Shown here one piece after another: positions 9,067 to 19,450 of a stretch of 64,000 bases of DNA. Positions within the stretch are counted from its first letter, which is position 1. The number at the start of each line of letters is the position of its first letter. Position numbers and translations under genes: made by a program. The DNA is from Tropicibacter oceani (GTDB lineage: Bacteria > Pseudomonadota > Alphaproteobacteria > Rhodobacterales > Rhodobacteraceae). The DNA lies in NCBI RefSeq assembly GCF_029958925.1, contig NZ_CP124616.1, positions 3,844,001 through 3,908,000 on the forward strand. Direction: 5' to 3'. The notes below the pieces were generated by a model. The model did not search any database and was not told where the DNA came from. It saw nothing but the letters and a program-made list of their open reading frames with translations.

Positions 9067-9114
9067 TTGTCGTGCAGTCTGCGGGCCAGAGCCGGCCTGA
9101 CCCGCAGCCCTTTG

Positions 9115-11622
9115 TCAGCCGTCCTTGCGGATAACGTCGTTCCCGGGGTCATAGGGGCTGTCGCAGGTGACGGTGGCATCCCAGAGCTGGTCCAGCATCT
9201 TGACCTTCAGCCTGGTTCCTTCGACGGCCATTTCGGGTTTGACGTACCCCATGCCGATCGACTTGCCGAAAGCCACGGAATAGCCGCCCGAGGTGAGGCG
9301 CCCGACGCGGGTGCCTTCGGGGGTATAAAGCGCCTCGCGGCCCCAGGGGTCGGCGTCGGCGGGTCCGTCGATCAGCAGGGTGCAGCACTTGGACCGGATG
9401 CCGGTGGCCTCCAGCTCGGCCTTGCCATGGAATTCCTTGGACAGGTCGACAAAGCGCGGCAGGTCCGCCTCGAGCGGGGTCGCGTCGCGGCCCAGTTCGT
9501 TGCCAAAGGCGCGATAGGATTTTTCCTGACGCAGCCAGTTCTGCGCCCGTGCGCCGACCAGTTTCAGCCCGTGCTTTTCGCCTGCTTTCAGCAGCTGATC
9601 CCAGAGGTAATTCTGCATTTCGATCGGGTGATGCAATTCCCAGCCCAGCTCGCCGGTATAGGCGACGCGGATGGCGCGCACCGGGCACATGCCCAATTCG
9701 ATGTTGCGCATGGTCAGCCAGGGGAACCGCTTGTTCGACAGGACGGTTGCGGGATCGGCATCCTTGACCAGTTCGTTCAGCACGTCGCGCGATTTCGGAC
9801 CGGCGATGGCGAAAACGCCCCACTGGGTCGTGACGTCCTGAATTTCGATATAGCCGAATTCGGGGGCTTTGTCCTGCGCCGCCTTGCGCAGGAAATCCGC
9901 GTCATAGGCTGTCCAGGCGCCTGCGGAGACAAGGTAGTATTCGTCCTGCGCCAGCCGCACGATGGTGTATTCGGTGCGCGTGGTGCCCTTGGATGTCAGG
10001 GCGTAGGTCAGGTTGATCCGGCCGATGCTGGGCAGCTTGTTGCAGGTGAACCAATCCAGAAATTGGGTCGCGCCGGGGCCCTTGACCACGTGCTTGGTAA
10101 AGGCGGTGGCGTCGATCAGGCCGGCGGCCTCGCGCACGGCCTTTGCCTCGTCCACGGCGTATTGCCACCAGCCGCCGCGGCGGAAACTGCGCGAATCGTG
10201 GTCGAAATTCTCGGGCGCATCGAGCGGGCCGTAATAATTGGGGCGCTCCCACCCGTTGACGAAACCGAACTGCGCGCCCAGCGCCTTTTGGCGGTCATAG
10301 ACCGGCGCGGTGCGCAGGGGTCGGCAGGCCGGGCGTTCTTCGTCCGGGTGGTGCAGGATATAGACGTGATCGTAGCACTCTTCGTTCTTGCGTGCGGCGA
10401 ATTCGGTGGTCATCCAGTTCTGGCCATAGCGCTTGGGATCAAGCGAGGCCATGTCGATCTCGGCCTCGCCGTCCACCATCATCTGGGCCAGATAATAGCC
10501 GGTGCCGCCTGCGGCAGTGATGCCAAAGCTGAAGCCCTCGGCCAGCCACATGTTGCGCAGGCCCGGCGCGGGGCCGACCAGCGGGTTACCATCGGGGGTA
10601 TAGCAGATCGGACCGTTGAAATCGTCCTTGAGGCCGCTTTCTTCGCAGGACGGAATACGGTGGATCATCGCCATGTACTGGCTTTCGATCCGCTCAAGGT
10701 CCAGCGGGAAAAGATCGGCGCGGAAGCTGTCCGGCACGCCATATTCAAAGACCGCCGGGGCGTTTTTCTCGTAGACGCCCAGGATCCAGCCACCGCGTTC
10801 CTCGCGCACATAGCTTTGCGCATCTGCGTCGCGCACCACGGGATGTTCCTTGCCACCCTCGGCGCGGTATTTCACCAGCGCGGGGTCCTGATCCATGACG
10901 ATGAACTGGTGTTCGACCGGGATCGCCGGGATCTTGATGCCCAACTGGCGGGCGGTGCGCTGCGCGTGGTTGCCGCTGGCGGTGACCACGTGTTCGGCGG
11001 TGATGACCACCTGTTCGTCCGACGCCACAAGGTTGCCGCCCTTTTCCACCATCTTCGAACAGGTCACCTCCCAATGGGTGCCGGTCCAGTGATAGGCGTC
11101 GGCCTGCAGTTTGCGGACAATCTCGACCCCGCGCTGGCGGGCGCCCTTGGCCATCGCCTGCGTCACGTCGGCGGGGTTAATGTAGCCATCGGTGTTGTGG
11201 TACAGCGCGCCTTTCAGATCGTCGGTGCGGATCAGCGGCCAGCGGGCCTTGATTTCATCCGGGGTCAGCCATTCGTAGGGCACGCCGCAGGTTTCTGCGG
11301 TCGAGGCGTAGAGCATGTATTCATCCATGCGTTCCTGCGTTTGCGCCATGCGCAGGTTGCCGACCACGGCAAAGCCGGCGTTCAGCCCGGTTTCCGCCTC
11401 GAGCGTCTTGTAGAAATCGACCGAGTATTTGTGGATATGCGTCGTGGCAAAGGACATGTTGAACAGCGGCAGCAGCCCCGCCGCGTGCCAGGTTGACCCG
11501 GATGTCAGCTCGTCCCGTTCCAGCAGCATGACGTCGTCCCAGCCCGCTTTCGCAAGGTGATAGGCAATCGACGTGCCAACGGCACCGCCGCCGACAACTA
11601 GGGCTTTGACTTGGGTTTTCAT
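9115..11622 (-). CDS. FAD-dependent dehydrogenase with GcvT domain (dimethylglycine/sarcosine dehydrogenase type)
   Basis: An 835-residue two-domain enzyme. The N-terminal DAO-type FAD domain has GGGAVG at residues 11-16 and STWHAAG with His46, the position of covalent FAD attachment in dimethylglycine and sarcosine dehydrogenases. The C-terminal half is an aminomethyltransferase (GcvT) domain with the conserved VAYTGELGWELHHP block. Family members demethylate N-methylated glycines and pass the one-carbon unit to tetrahydrofolate. Roseobacters carry several paralogues, so the substrate is open. It stands alone, with no folate or betaine genes adjacent. Confidence 0.9.
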   Translation of the reverse strand: MKTQVKALVVGGGAVGTSIAYHLAKAGWDDVMLLERDELTSGSTWHAAGLLPLFNMSFATTHIHKYSVDFYKTLEAETGLNAGFAVVGNLRMAQTQERMDEYMLYASTAETCGVPYEWLTPDEIKARWPLIRTDDLKGALYHNTDGYINPADVTQAMAKGARQRGVEIVRKLQADAYHWTGTHWEVTCSKMVEKGGNLVASDEQVVITAEHVVTASGNHAQRTARQLGIKIPAIPVEHQFIVMDQDPALVKYRAEGGKEHPVVRDADAQSYVREERGGWILGVYEKNAPAVFEYGVPDSFRADLFPLDLERIESQYMAMIHRIPSCEESGLKDDFNGPICYTPDGNPLVGPAPGLRNMWLAEGFSFGITAAGGTGYYLAQMMVDGEAEIDMASLDPKRYGQNWMTTEFAARKNEECYDHVYILHHPDEERPACRPLRTAPVYDRQKALGAQFGFVNGWERPNYYGPLDAPENFDHDSRSFRRGGWWQYAVDEAKAVREAAGLIDATAFTKHVVKGPGATQFLDWFTCNKLPSIGRINLTYALTSKGTTRTEYTIVRLAQDEYYLVSAGAWTAYDADFLRKAAQDKAPEFGYIEIQDVTTQWGVFAIAGPKSRDVLNELVKDADPATVLSNKRFPWLTMRNIELGMCPVRAIRVAYTGELGWELHHPIEMQNYLWDQLLKAGEKHGLKLVGARAQNWLRQEKSYRAFGNELGRDATPLEADLPRFVDLSKEFHGKAELEATGIRSKCCTLLIDGPADADPWGREALYTPEGTRVGRLTSGGYSVAFGKSIGMGYVKPEMAVEGTRLKVKMLDQLWDATVTCDSPYDPGNDVIRKDG

Positions 11623-11854
11623 GGGCGTGTCGCTCCGGTCACTCAGATGGTTGAGTGACGTTTACAAGACCCAGCGATTTTCGCACCACCCAGCCGACAT
11701 TTGCAGGTTCAAAACCGACTTGGCGCGCGAAAAGCGGCGCGCAGGCGAGGCGCGGCAGCGCCAAAGGGCGTGGTGCGGGATTCGGCCGAAAGGAAATGGT
11801 GTTCTGCGGTTTGTTCTGGGCGTCGGAACATCAGTATTCGTCAGGGACCTGCGA
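11623..11854. other. Intergenic, nothing recognised
   Basis: Between the FAD/GcvT dehydrogenase and the broken small ORF. No supported gene, RNA, repeat or clear terminator was found. The first part presumably carries the promoter of the dehydrogenase. Confidence 0.4.
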
Positions 11855-12038
11855 TCAGACGTGGCAATCCCATCCGGCAGGTGCATCGTGCAGGGTCGGC
11901 TGGATCATCAACGATTTGCGAAACATCAGTCCGACGATGCCGCCAACGTCCAGCCGGTTGATCACGCTGGCCACGTATGCGGGCCGCCGCGCCAAAGCCC
12001 AGTGCGATCACACCCGCAATGGCAAAGGCGACTTTCAT
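11855..12038 (-). pseudogene. Small membrane-protein ORF, apparently frameshifted
   Basis: From an ATG at 12038 the frame reads MKVAFAIAGVIALGFGAAAR, a good membrane or signal segment. The next frame then reads RPAYVASVINRLDVGGIVGL and continues to a stop at 11855-11857. Joining the two at the GC-rich run GCGCGGCGGCC (about 11978-11990) gives a plausible protein of about 60 residues with a second hydrophobic stretch. In the ATG frame alone the reading becomes arginine-rich and implausible. One extra base would explain it: a real mutation, a sequencing error or, less likely, recoding. No ribosome-binding site is visible. Confidence 0.4.
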
Positions 12039-12066
12039 CGTCTGGTCAATTCAGGGCGGCGCGCCG

Positions 12067-13014
12067 TCAGTCGACCCAGGCGCAATAGCGTTTGTCGTCT
12101 TGGGTCAGGCAGACCTCTTGTTCGCCGCGTGCACGCGCTCCGCCCTTCATGCGGTCCAGCTTGAGTTCGATGCGCTGCAGTTCCTCTTGGTGGCGGCGCT
12201 TGGCGGCCTGCTCTTGCCGTTTCAACTCGGCGGTGAGTTCCTGTTGCCGTTGCGCCGGGGCGTCACCTGTCGGGGCGTCGACCAGGGCGCGCAGATCATC
12301 ATAGCGGATGCCCTTCAGGACACGGCCAACCGCCGCCAGGCTGGCATTGCTGCGCACGGTGATTTCCAGTTCCTCGCCGATTTTGGCGCGCAACCGGCGC
12401 GCCTTTTTCTCCGAGTTGCTCCAGCTTTGGCGCTCGCTGAACGCCACGCCGCTGTAGGCTTTGACAACGCGGTATGACCCGCCATCGACGCTTGCAACGT
12501 TTTGGGAAATGCTGGCGAACATGCCGGATCGGCCGGCGGGTTTGGGATCGACGAAACGCGCCGACAGAATGACCATGTCGCCGCCGCGCGTATAGACCCA
12601 GGCGCGTTTGGAGCGGGCCAGATCGCGCCCCGCGCCCACCGCCGTGTCAAGGGCCTTCATCGCCTGGTAGGACGGGATGGCCTCGATCTCGGACATCATG
12701 TCCTGTTCGGTCTGGCTGACCGCGCGTTTGGGGCCGTCCAGGTACTCTTCGTGCGCGCGGGTCCATTCCACACGCTCCCACCCGGCGGGGGCATCGGGGA
12801 AATAATCGCGCAAGGGCCCGTCGCGCCGCGCCTCGAGCCGCGCGCGCCGCGCCGCCGCCTTGCCGCGTTCGACAAAGCTTTGGGTCCAGCCGCTGAGCCC
12901 GAATTCACCGGGCGAGACCCCGGCATAGACCGCCTGGCGCATGTAATCGGTGGCCCCTAGTGAAAACAGCCCAAAGATGATCGCGCTGACCGCCCCTATG
13001 ACAAGACGAAACAT
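12067..13014 (-). CDS. Membrane-anchored protein with C-terminal coiled coil, function unknown
   Basis: A 315-residue protein of no family I recognise. One N-terminal hydrophobic segment (residues 3-20) looks like a signal anchor. The middle has a DAPAGWERVEWTRAHEEYL block and a mixed alpha/beta region, and the C-terminal 70 residues are a charged helix (QRQQELTAELKRQEQAAKRRHQEELQRIELKLDRM) likely to form a coiled coil. The last residues contain two cysteines (EVCLTQDDKRYCAWVD). An AGGAGGGCGG precedes the ATG at 13014. It probably acts at or outside the inner membrane. Confidence 0.75.
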   Translation of the reverse strand: MFRLVIGAVSAIIFGLFSLGATDYMRQAVYAGVSPGEFGLSGWTQSFVERGKAAARRARLEARRDGPLRDYFPDAPAGWERVEWTRAHEEYLDGPKRAVSQTEQDMMSEIEAIPSYQAMKALDTAVGAGRDLARSKRAWVYTRGGDMVILSARFVDPKPAGRSGMFASISQNVASVDGGSYRVVKAYSGVAFSERQSWSNSEKKARRLRAKIGEELEITVRSNASLAAVGRVLKGIRYDDLRALVDAPTGDAPAQRQQELTAELKRQEQAAKRRHQEELQRIELKLDRMKGGARARGEQEVCLTQDDKRYCAWVD

Positions 13015-13175
13015 GGCCGCCCTCCTGATTGCCGTTGTTGCCCCAAAGGAAACAGGCAAACAGGGCAACAGAAGGGCAAGGCCCCGACAATTTTGGGCGT
13101 TTTTTCAGCAATTCCAACGCCGCCCCCCTGCACGAGGACCACGCCATGCCACGCGATTGTTGCGCAATCCGCGGC

Positions 13176-13583
13176 TCAGCAACCGTAGAGATAGGTGAAC
13201 ACCAACCGGTCCGTGGTCATCCGCCCTGTCGGCTGGCAGCCGGAATAGACCTCGCGCGTGCCTTCCAGAACAACCCTGAGAGGATTGTGCCAGACCGGCC
13301 CTTCGACCCAGTATTCCAGCGGATTGCCCATGCAGGACGATGAAAAGACCCGCGCCGTCCCGGCGTACCAATCGCCGTTCTTGGTGCCGTTGAACAACAG
13401 CGTCCCCGACTGCACCCCGGACGACCACAGCGCCTGCCGGGGGGATTCGTAATAGAACCAGCGGTTCGGACCATCATCGGCCAGCCGCATCACGGACCCG
13501 TTATGATCCCAGCAGGAATCGGCAAAAACCGCCCCGGGAATGGCCACAAGCGTGGCCAGCAATGTCTTGAAAAATCGGTGCAT
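13176..13583 (-). CDS. Small exported protein, function unknown
   Basis: A 135-residue protein with a clear Sec signal peptide (MHRFFKTLLATLVAIPGAVFA, cleavage near residue 21). The mature part has four cysteines (DSCWDHNG, SSSCMGNP, YSGCQPTG and a C-terminal YGC), which suggests a disulfide-stabilised periplasmic or secreted fold, and is rich in Trp, Tyr and Gly. GAGAGGG lies just upstream of the ATG at 13583. No family was recognised. Confidence 0.72.
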   Translation of the reverse strand: MHRFFKTLLATLVAIPGAVFADSCWDHNGSVMRLADDGPNRWFYYESPRQALWSSGVQSGTLLFNGTKNGDWYAGTARVFSSSCMGNPLEYWVEGPVWHNPLRVVLEGTREVYSGCQPTGRMTTDRLVFTYLYGC

Positions 13584-13789
13584 GTCACCCTCTCTCAATG
13601 GATTTGTGGAATGCGGCCAAGTCTGTTCCCCCTGCCCCGACCTGTCAAAGGTTGTTTGTTGCGCAAAGCGTCATGCTGCGGCGGTTTCACGCTGATTTCA
13701 GGGATTCTTGCCCTTTTCCCCCAATGCCAGCGGTCCTATAAGGGCATCTGGTCCGGACCCGGGGGGTCGCGGGCCTTTCTACAATTTGA

Positions 13790-14848
<1,059 letters not shown>

Positions 14849-14939
14849 TCCCTGACGCACGGAAATTTGCACATGTGTGCGCCGTTCCAGTACACTCTTG
14901 GCCAGTACACTCCTGGCATTTCCATCCCTCGGAGGCTCC

Positions 14940-15869
14940 GTGGCCTACGACCGATCCAGCGATGATTTCACCACGCCGCTAAAGCGCCTGCTTTTCGCGA
15001 TCCTGGCGCTGTGCCTGCTGGGCACATTCCTGCTGTGGCGAATCGACAGCCCGCGCGTCGAACGGTTTCGCGCGCGCGTTGTCGATGCCGTGGTTCCCAA
15101 CATGGATTGGGCCATGGCGCCGGTGACCGGCGCGGTGAACATCCTGCGCGATTTCCAAAGCTATCAGCGCATCCACGAACAAAACCAGGAACTGCGCCGC
15201 GAATTGCGCCAGATGACCGCCTGGAAAGAGGCCGCCCTGCAGCTGGAGCAGGAAAACGCCCGGCTGCGCGATCTGAACAACGTGCAGCTGGACCCGCGCC
15301 TGACCTATATCACCGGCGTCGTGCTGGCCGACAGCGGCAGCCCGTTCCGGCAATCGGTGCTGATCAACGTCGGCAGCCGCGACGGCATCGTCGATGGCTG
15401 GGCCACCATGGACGGGATCGGCCTTGTGGGCCGGGTGTCCGGCGTCGGCAAGCAGACCAGCCGCGTGATCCTGCTGACCGATACGACCAGCCGCATCCCG
15501 GTGGAAATCCAGCCATCGGGACAGCGCGCGCTGGTGGTCGGCGACAACACCGCCGCGCCGCCCATCGACTTTCTGGAAAACCCCGACCTGGTGCGCCCGG
15601 GCGATCGCATCGTGACCAGCGGCGACGGAGAGGTCTTTCCGCCCGGACTGGTTGTTGGCCAGGTCGCGCAGGACCCGGGCGGCCGCCTGCGCGCCCGGCT
15701 GGCGGCGGATTACGAGCGCCTGGAATTCCTGCGGGTGCTGCGCGATCACGGCGCGCGCCGGGTGTCCAGCCCCAGCGCGCTGATCCTGCCGCGCGACTTG
15801 CCCGATGCGGGCGATCCTGCGGATGATGCCGCAGCAACGCCCGAAACGGATACCCAGCCCGATGGTTGA
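14940..15869 (+). CDS. mreC: Rod shape-determining protein MreC
   Basis: A 309-residue MreC with one membrane helix (about residues 17-37), a periplasmic coiled coil (about 70-110) and the beta-rich domain with NVGSRDGIVDGWATMDGIGLVGRVSGVG, the family signature. It links MreB filaments to penicillin-binding protein 2. The GTG at 14940 was chosen because GGAGG lies just upstream and it gives the normal N terminus; an upstream in-frame ATG lacks a ribosome site. It overlaps mreD by 8 bases. Confidence 0.93.
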   Translation: MAYDRSSDDFTTPLKRLLFAILALCLLGTFLLWRIDSPRVERFRARVVDAVVPNMDWAMAPVTGAVNILRDFQSYQRIHEQNQELRRELRQMTAWKEAALQLEQENARLRDLNNVQLDPRLTYITGVVLADSGSPFRQSVLINVGSRDGIVDGWATMDGIGLVGRVSGVGKQTSRVILLTDTTSRIPVEIQPSGQRALVVGDNTAAPPIDFLENPDLVRPGDRIVTSGDGEVFPPGLVVGQVAQDPGGRLRARLAADYERLEFLRVLRDHGARRVSSPSALILPRDLPDAGDPADDAAATPETDTQPDG

Positions 15870-16401
15870 ACGCGGCCCCGGACATATCTGGGCCATGCGC
15901 GCCGCCTACCTGGCGCTGGCGCTGCTGGTGATGTTCATGCACCTGCTGCCGCTGCAAACCACGCCGCGCCACTTTGCCGGACCCGACTTACTGGTCGCGC
16001 TGACCTTTGCCTGGGCGCTGCGCCGGCCCGACTATGTGCCGGCGCTGCTGATCGCCGGGGTCATGCTGCTGGCCGACATGCTGTTCGGGCGGCCTCCGGG
16101 GCTTTGGGCGCTGCTGGTGCTGGTGGCGTCCGAATGGCTCAAACGGCGGGACCGGCGGATGCGCGACACGACCTTTGTTGCCGAATGGCTGACCGTCGCC
16201 ATGATCCTTTTTGCGATCACATTGGCGTACCGGACGGTGCTTGGCCTCTTGATTGTGCCCGGTGGAGCGCTTTTCTTGACAGTGATGCAATTCGCCATGA
16301 CGGTGATTGCCTATCCCGTGATCGTCGCCATTTCGCATGTGGTGCTGCGGGTGCGGCGGTCGGCCCCCGGTGAGATCGATCCAATGGGACGCAGCACATG
16401 A
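15862..16401 (+). CDS. mreD: Rod shape-determining membrane protein MreD
   Basis: A 179-residue integral membrane protein with about five membrane helices, placed between mreC and mrdA. The start lies inside the end of mreC, and its last bases (ATGA) overlap the mrdA start, so translation is probably coupled. MreD sequences are poorly conserved, so the assignment rests on topology, size and operon position. Confidence 0.88.
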   Translation: MVERGPGHIWAMRAAYLALALLVMFMHLLPLQTTPRHFAGPDLLVALTFAWALRRPDYVPALLIAGVMLLADMLFGRPPGLWALLVLVASEWLKRRDRRMRDTTFVAEWLTVAMILFAITLAYRTVLGLLIVPGGALFLTVMQFAMTVIAYPVIVAISHVVLRVRRSAPGEIDPMGRST

Positions 16402-18314
16402 GACGCACACCGCGTGAAACTGCCGAAAGCGCCCTGCGCATTTCCCGACGCGGGCTGATCCTGGGCGGGACACAGTTGGCCTTTGCCGGGGTGCTGGCCC
16501 TGCGGATGCGGCACATGCAGGTCGACCAGGCCGATGAATTCCGCCTGCTGGCCGAAGAAAACCGCATCAACATCCGCCTGATCCCCCCCGCGCGCGGCCG
16601 CATCTTTGACCGCAACGGGCTGGTGATCGCCGAGAACGAGCCGACCTATCGCATCACCTTGGTGCGCGAAGATGCCGATGACGTCGACGCGGTGATCGCC
16701 CGCCTGTCCATGCTGGTCGAGCTGGACGAGGACGACTTGAACCGCGCCCAGGCGGAAATGAAACGCACCGCGCCCTTCTTTCCGGTCACCGTCGCCGACC
16801 GCGTCAGCTGGGAGGACATCAGCCGCGTCGCCGTGAACGCCCCTGCCCTGCCCGGCGTCACCCCCGAAGAAGGCTACAGCCGCGTCTATCCGATGCGCGA
16901 TACCTTTGCCCATGTGGTCGGCTATGTCGGCCCGGTGTCCGACCGCGACCTGTCGCGGTTCGAAGACCCGCCGCCGCTGCTGCGCATCCCGCGGTTCCAG
17001 ATCGGCAAGGTCGGTGTCGAATCCAAGTTCGAGGAAGAGCTGCGCGGCAATGCCGGCGCCAAGCGGGTCGAGGTCAACGCCGTCGGCCGCGTCATGCGCG
17101 AACTCGACCGCCGCGAGGGCGAGGCAGGCGCCGACATCCAGCTGACCGTCGACAGCGGGTTGCAGGAATACGTCAAGGCGCGCCTGGGCGAGGAATCTGC
17201 CAGCGTCGTGGTGATGGACCTGGAAAAGGGCGATCTGCTGGCCATCGCCTCGGCGCCGTCCTACGATCCGAACAAGTTCGTGCGCGGGATCTCGGTCGCC
17301 GATTACAGCGAATTGCGCGACAACAACCACCGCCCGCTGGCCTCGAAGACGGTGCAGGATGCCTATCCGCCCGGCTCGACCTTCAAGATGGTCACCGCCC
17401 TGGCCGCGATGGAGGCGGGCGTCGTCGGCACCGAGGACACCGTCTGGTGCCCCGGCCATATGGAGGTCGGATCGCGGCGCTTTCATTGCTGGAAACGCAG
17501 CGGCCACGGCCACATGAACCTGGAAACCGCCCTGCGCGAAAGCTGTGACGTCTATTTCTACGACCTGGCCCTTAAGGTCGGGATCGAAAACATCGCCGCC
17601 ATGGGCCGCAAGCTGGGCCTTGGCGAAGCGCATGACCTGGAAATGTCCGCCGTCACCGCCGGCTTGATGCCCGACAAGGCCTGGAAACTGCGCGAACGCG
17701 GCAGTGCCTGGGTTATCGGCGACAGCGTCAACGCCTCGATCGGTCAGGGCTTTGTGCTGACCTCGCCGCTGCAACTGGCGGTGATGAGCGCGCGCATCGC
17801 CACCGGGCGCAGCGTCACCCCCCGCCTGGTCAAAAGCATCAACGGCATCGAAACCCCGCATCGCGGCGGCACCAGCATCGGGCTGAACGAAAACCACCTG
17901 CGGCAGGTGCGGCGCGGCATGTACGCGGTGACCAACGACCGGCGCGGCACCGCCTATCGGTCGCGGATCATCGGCGAAGGATACCGGATGGCGGGCAAGA
18001 CCGGCACGGCGCAGGTGCTGAACCGGATCGTCAAGAACGACGCGCCCTGGGAAGAACGCGACCACGCGCTTTTCGTCAACTACGCCCCCTACGAGAACCC
18101 GACCATCGCGGTGTCGGTGGTGGTCGAACATGGCGGCGGCGGGTCGACCGCGGCGGCTCCGATTGGCCGCGACGTGACGCTTCAGGCGCTTTATGGGGGC
18201 GATCCGCCGCTGGATGCCTATCCGACCGGGCTGCGCGCCGAAATCGAGGCCCAGCAGGAACGGCTGGCCCGCGAACGCGAGGCCCGCATCGCCGAACGGA
18301 ACAGCCGCGCATGA
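16398..18314 (+). CDS. mrdA: Penicillin-binding protein 2
   Basis: A 638-residue class B penicillin-binding protein. After an N-terminal membrane anchor (about 14-35) comes the non-catalytic pedestal, then the transpeptidase domain with SxxK (Ser327-Lys330 in PGSTFK), SxN (Ser443-Asn445) and KTG (Lys534 in KTGTAQ). It cross-links peptidoglycan during elongation and works with RodA. It overlaps mreD and rodA by 4 bases each (ATGA). The C-terminal tail is charged (AEIEAQQERLAREREARIAERN). Confidence 0.96.
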   Translation: MRRTPRETAESALRISRRGLILGGTQLAFAGVLALRMRHMQVDQADEFRLLAEENRINIRLIPPARGRIFDRNGLVIAENEPTYRITLVREDADDVDAVIARLSMLVELDEDDLNRAQAEMKRTAPFFPVTVADRVSWEDISRVAVNAPALPGVTPEEGYSRVYPMRDTFAHVVGYVGPVSDRDLSRFEDPPPLLRIPRFQIGKVGVESKFEEELRGNAGAKRVEVNAVGRVMRELDRREGEAGADIQLTVDSGLQEYVKARLGEESASVVVMDLEKGDLLAIASAPSYDPNKFVRGISVADYSELRDNNHRPLASKTVQDAYPPGSTFKMVTALAAMEAGVVGTEDTVWCPGHMEVGSRRFHCWKRSGHGHMNLETALRESCDVYFYDLALKVGIENIAAMGRKLGLGEAHDLEMSAVTAGLMPDKAWKLRERGSAWVIGDSVNASIGQGFVLTSPLQLAVMSARIATGRSVTPRLVKSINGIETPHRGGTSIGLNENHLRQVRRGMYAVTNDRRGTAYRSRIIGEGYRMAGKTGTAQVLNRIVKNDAPWEERDHALFVNYAPYENPTIAVSVVVEHGGGGSTAAAPIGRDVTLQALYGGDPPLDAYPTGLRAEIEAQQERLAREREARIAERNSRA

Positions 18315-19450
18315 GCTATCTTGAGTATTCCATCAAGACGGTCCCGACCGGCTGGCGCAAGATCCTGCACCTGAACTGGCCGCTGGTGGTGCTTTTGACC
18401 GCCGTGGCCAGCGTCGGGTTCCTGATGCTGTATTCCGTTGCCGGGGGCAGCTTCACGCCATGGGCCGAACCGCAGATGAAACGCTATGGGCTGGGGCTTG
18501 CGGCGATGTTCTTCGTCGCCATGGTGCCGATCTGGTTCTGGCGCAATATCGCGCTGGTTGCCTATCTTCTGGCGCTGTTCCTGTTGCTGCTGGTCGAATT
18601 CTTCGGCGCCATCGGCATGGGGGCCCAGCGCTGGATCGACCTTGGCTTCATGCGCCTGCAACCCTCAGAGTTGATGAAGATCACGCTGGTCATGTTCCTG
18701 GCCGCCTATTACGACTGGCTGCCCCTGAACAAGACCTCGCGCCCGCTGTGGGTGCTGCTGCCGATCATCTTCATCCTTTTGCCGACCTTCCTGACGCTGA
18801 CCCAGCCCGACCTTGGCACTGCGCTTTTGCTGGCCGTGGGCGGCGGGCTGATGATGTTCCTTGCGGGTGTGCACTGGGCCTATTTCGCGACGGTCATTGC
18901 CGCCGGGGTCGCGGGCATCTGGGCCGTTTTCGAAAGCCGCGGCACGGAATGGCAGTTGCTCAAGGACTATCAGTTCCGCCGGATCGACACCTTTCTTGAC
19001 CCGTCCTCGGACCCGCTGGGATCGGGCTATCACATCACCCAGGCCAAGATCGCCATGGGATCGGGCGGCTGGACCGGGCGCGGTTTCATGCAGGGCACGC
19101 AATCGCGCCTGAACTTCCTGCCGGAAAAGCACACCGATTTCATCTTCAACACCCTTGCCGAGGAATTCGGGTTCATCGGCGGCATATCGCTGCTGGCGCT
19201 TTACGTGCTGGTGGTGGTGTTCTGCATCTTTTCGGCGATCCAGAACAAGGACCGGTTTTCGTCGCTGATGACGCTGGGCATCGGGCTGACCTTTTTCCTG
19301 TTCTTTGCCGTGAACATGTCAATGGTCATGGGTCTGGCGCCGGTGGTAGGGGTCCCTTTACCATTGGTGAGTTATGGCGGATCGGCCATGCTGGTGCTGA
19401 TGATCGCCTTTGGCCTGGTTCAAAGCGCCCATATCCACAGGCCCCGATAG
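18311..19450 (+). CDS. rodA: Peptidoglycan glycosyltransferase RodA
   Basis: A 379-residue SEDS-family protein with about ten membrane helices. Typical blocks are GAQRWIDLGFMRLQPSELMKI and LPEKHTDFIFNTLAEEFGFIGG, with the C-terminal LPLVSYGGSAML. It polymerises glycan strands in partnership with PBP2. It overlaps mrdA by four bases and ends one base before the following reductase gene. Confidence 0.97.
   Translation: MSYLEYSIKTVPTGWRKILHLNWPLVVLLTAVASVGFLMLYSVAGGSFTPWAEPQMKRYGLGLAAMFFVAMVPIWFWRNIALVAYLLALFLLLLVEFFGAIGMGAQRWIDLGFMRLQPSELMKITLVMFLAAYYDWLPLNKTSRPLWVLLPIIFILLPTFLTLTQPDLGTALLLAVGGGLMMFLAGVHWAYFATVIAAGVAGIWAVFESRGTEWQLLKDYQFRRIDTFLDPSSDPLGSGYHITQAKIAMGSGGWTGRGFMQGTQSRLNFLPEKHTDFIFNTLAEEFGFIGGISLLALYVLVVVFCIFSAIQNKDRFSSLMTLGIGLTFFLFFAVNMSMVMGLAPVVGVPLPLVSYGGSAMLVLMIAFGLVQSAHIHRPR

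Noticed and set aside
9067-11496. A plus-strand open frame of about 800 codons opposite the FAD/GcvT dehydrogenase
   Set aside because: Antisense shadow: low-complexity translation rich in Gly, Ala, Val and His, with no start signal, fully inside a certain gene.
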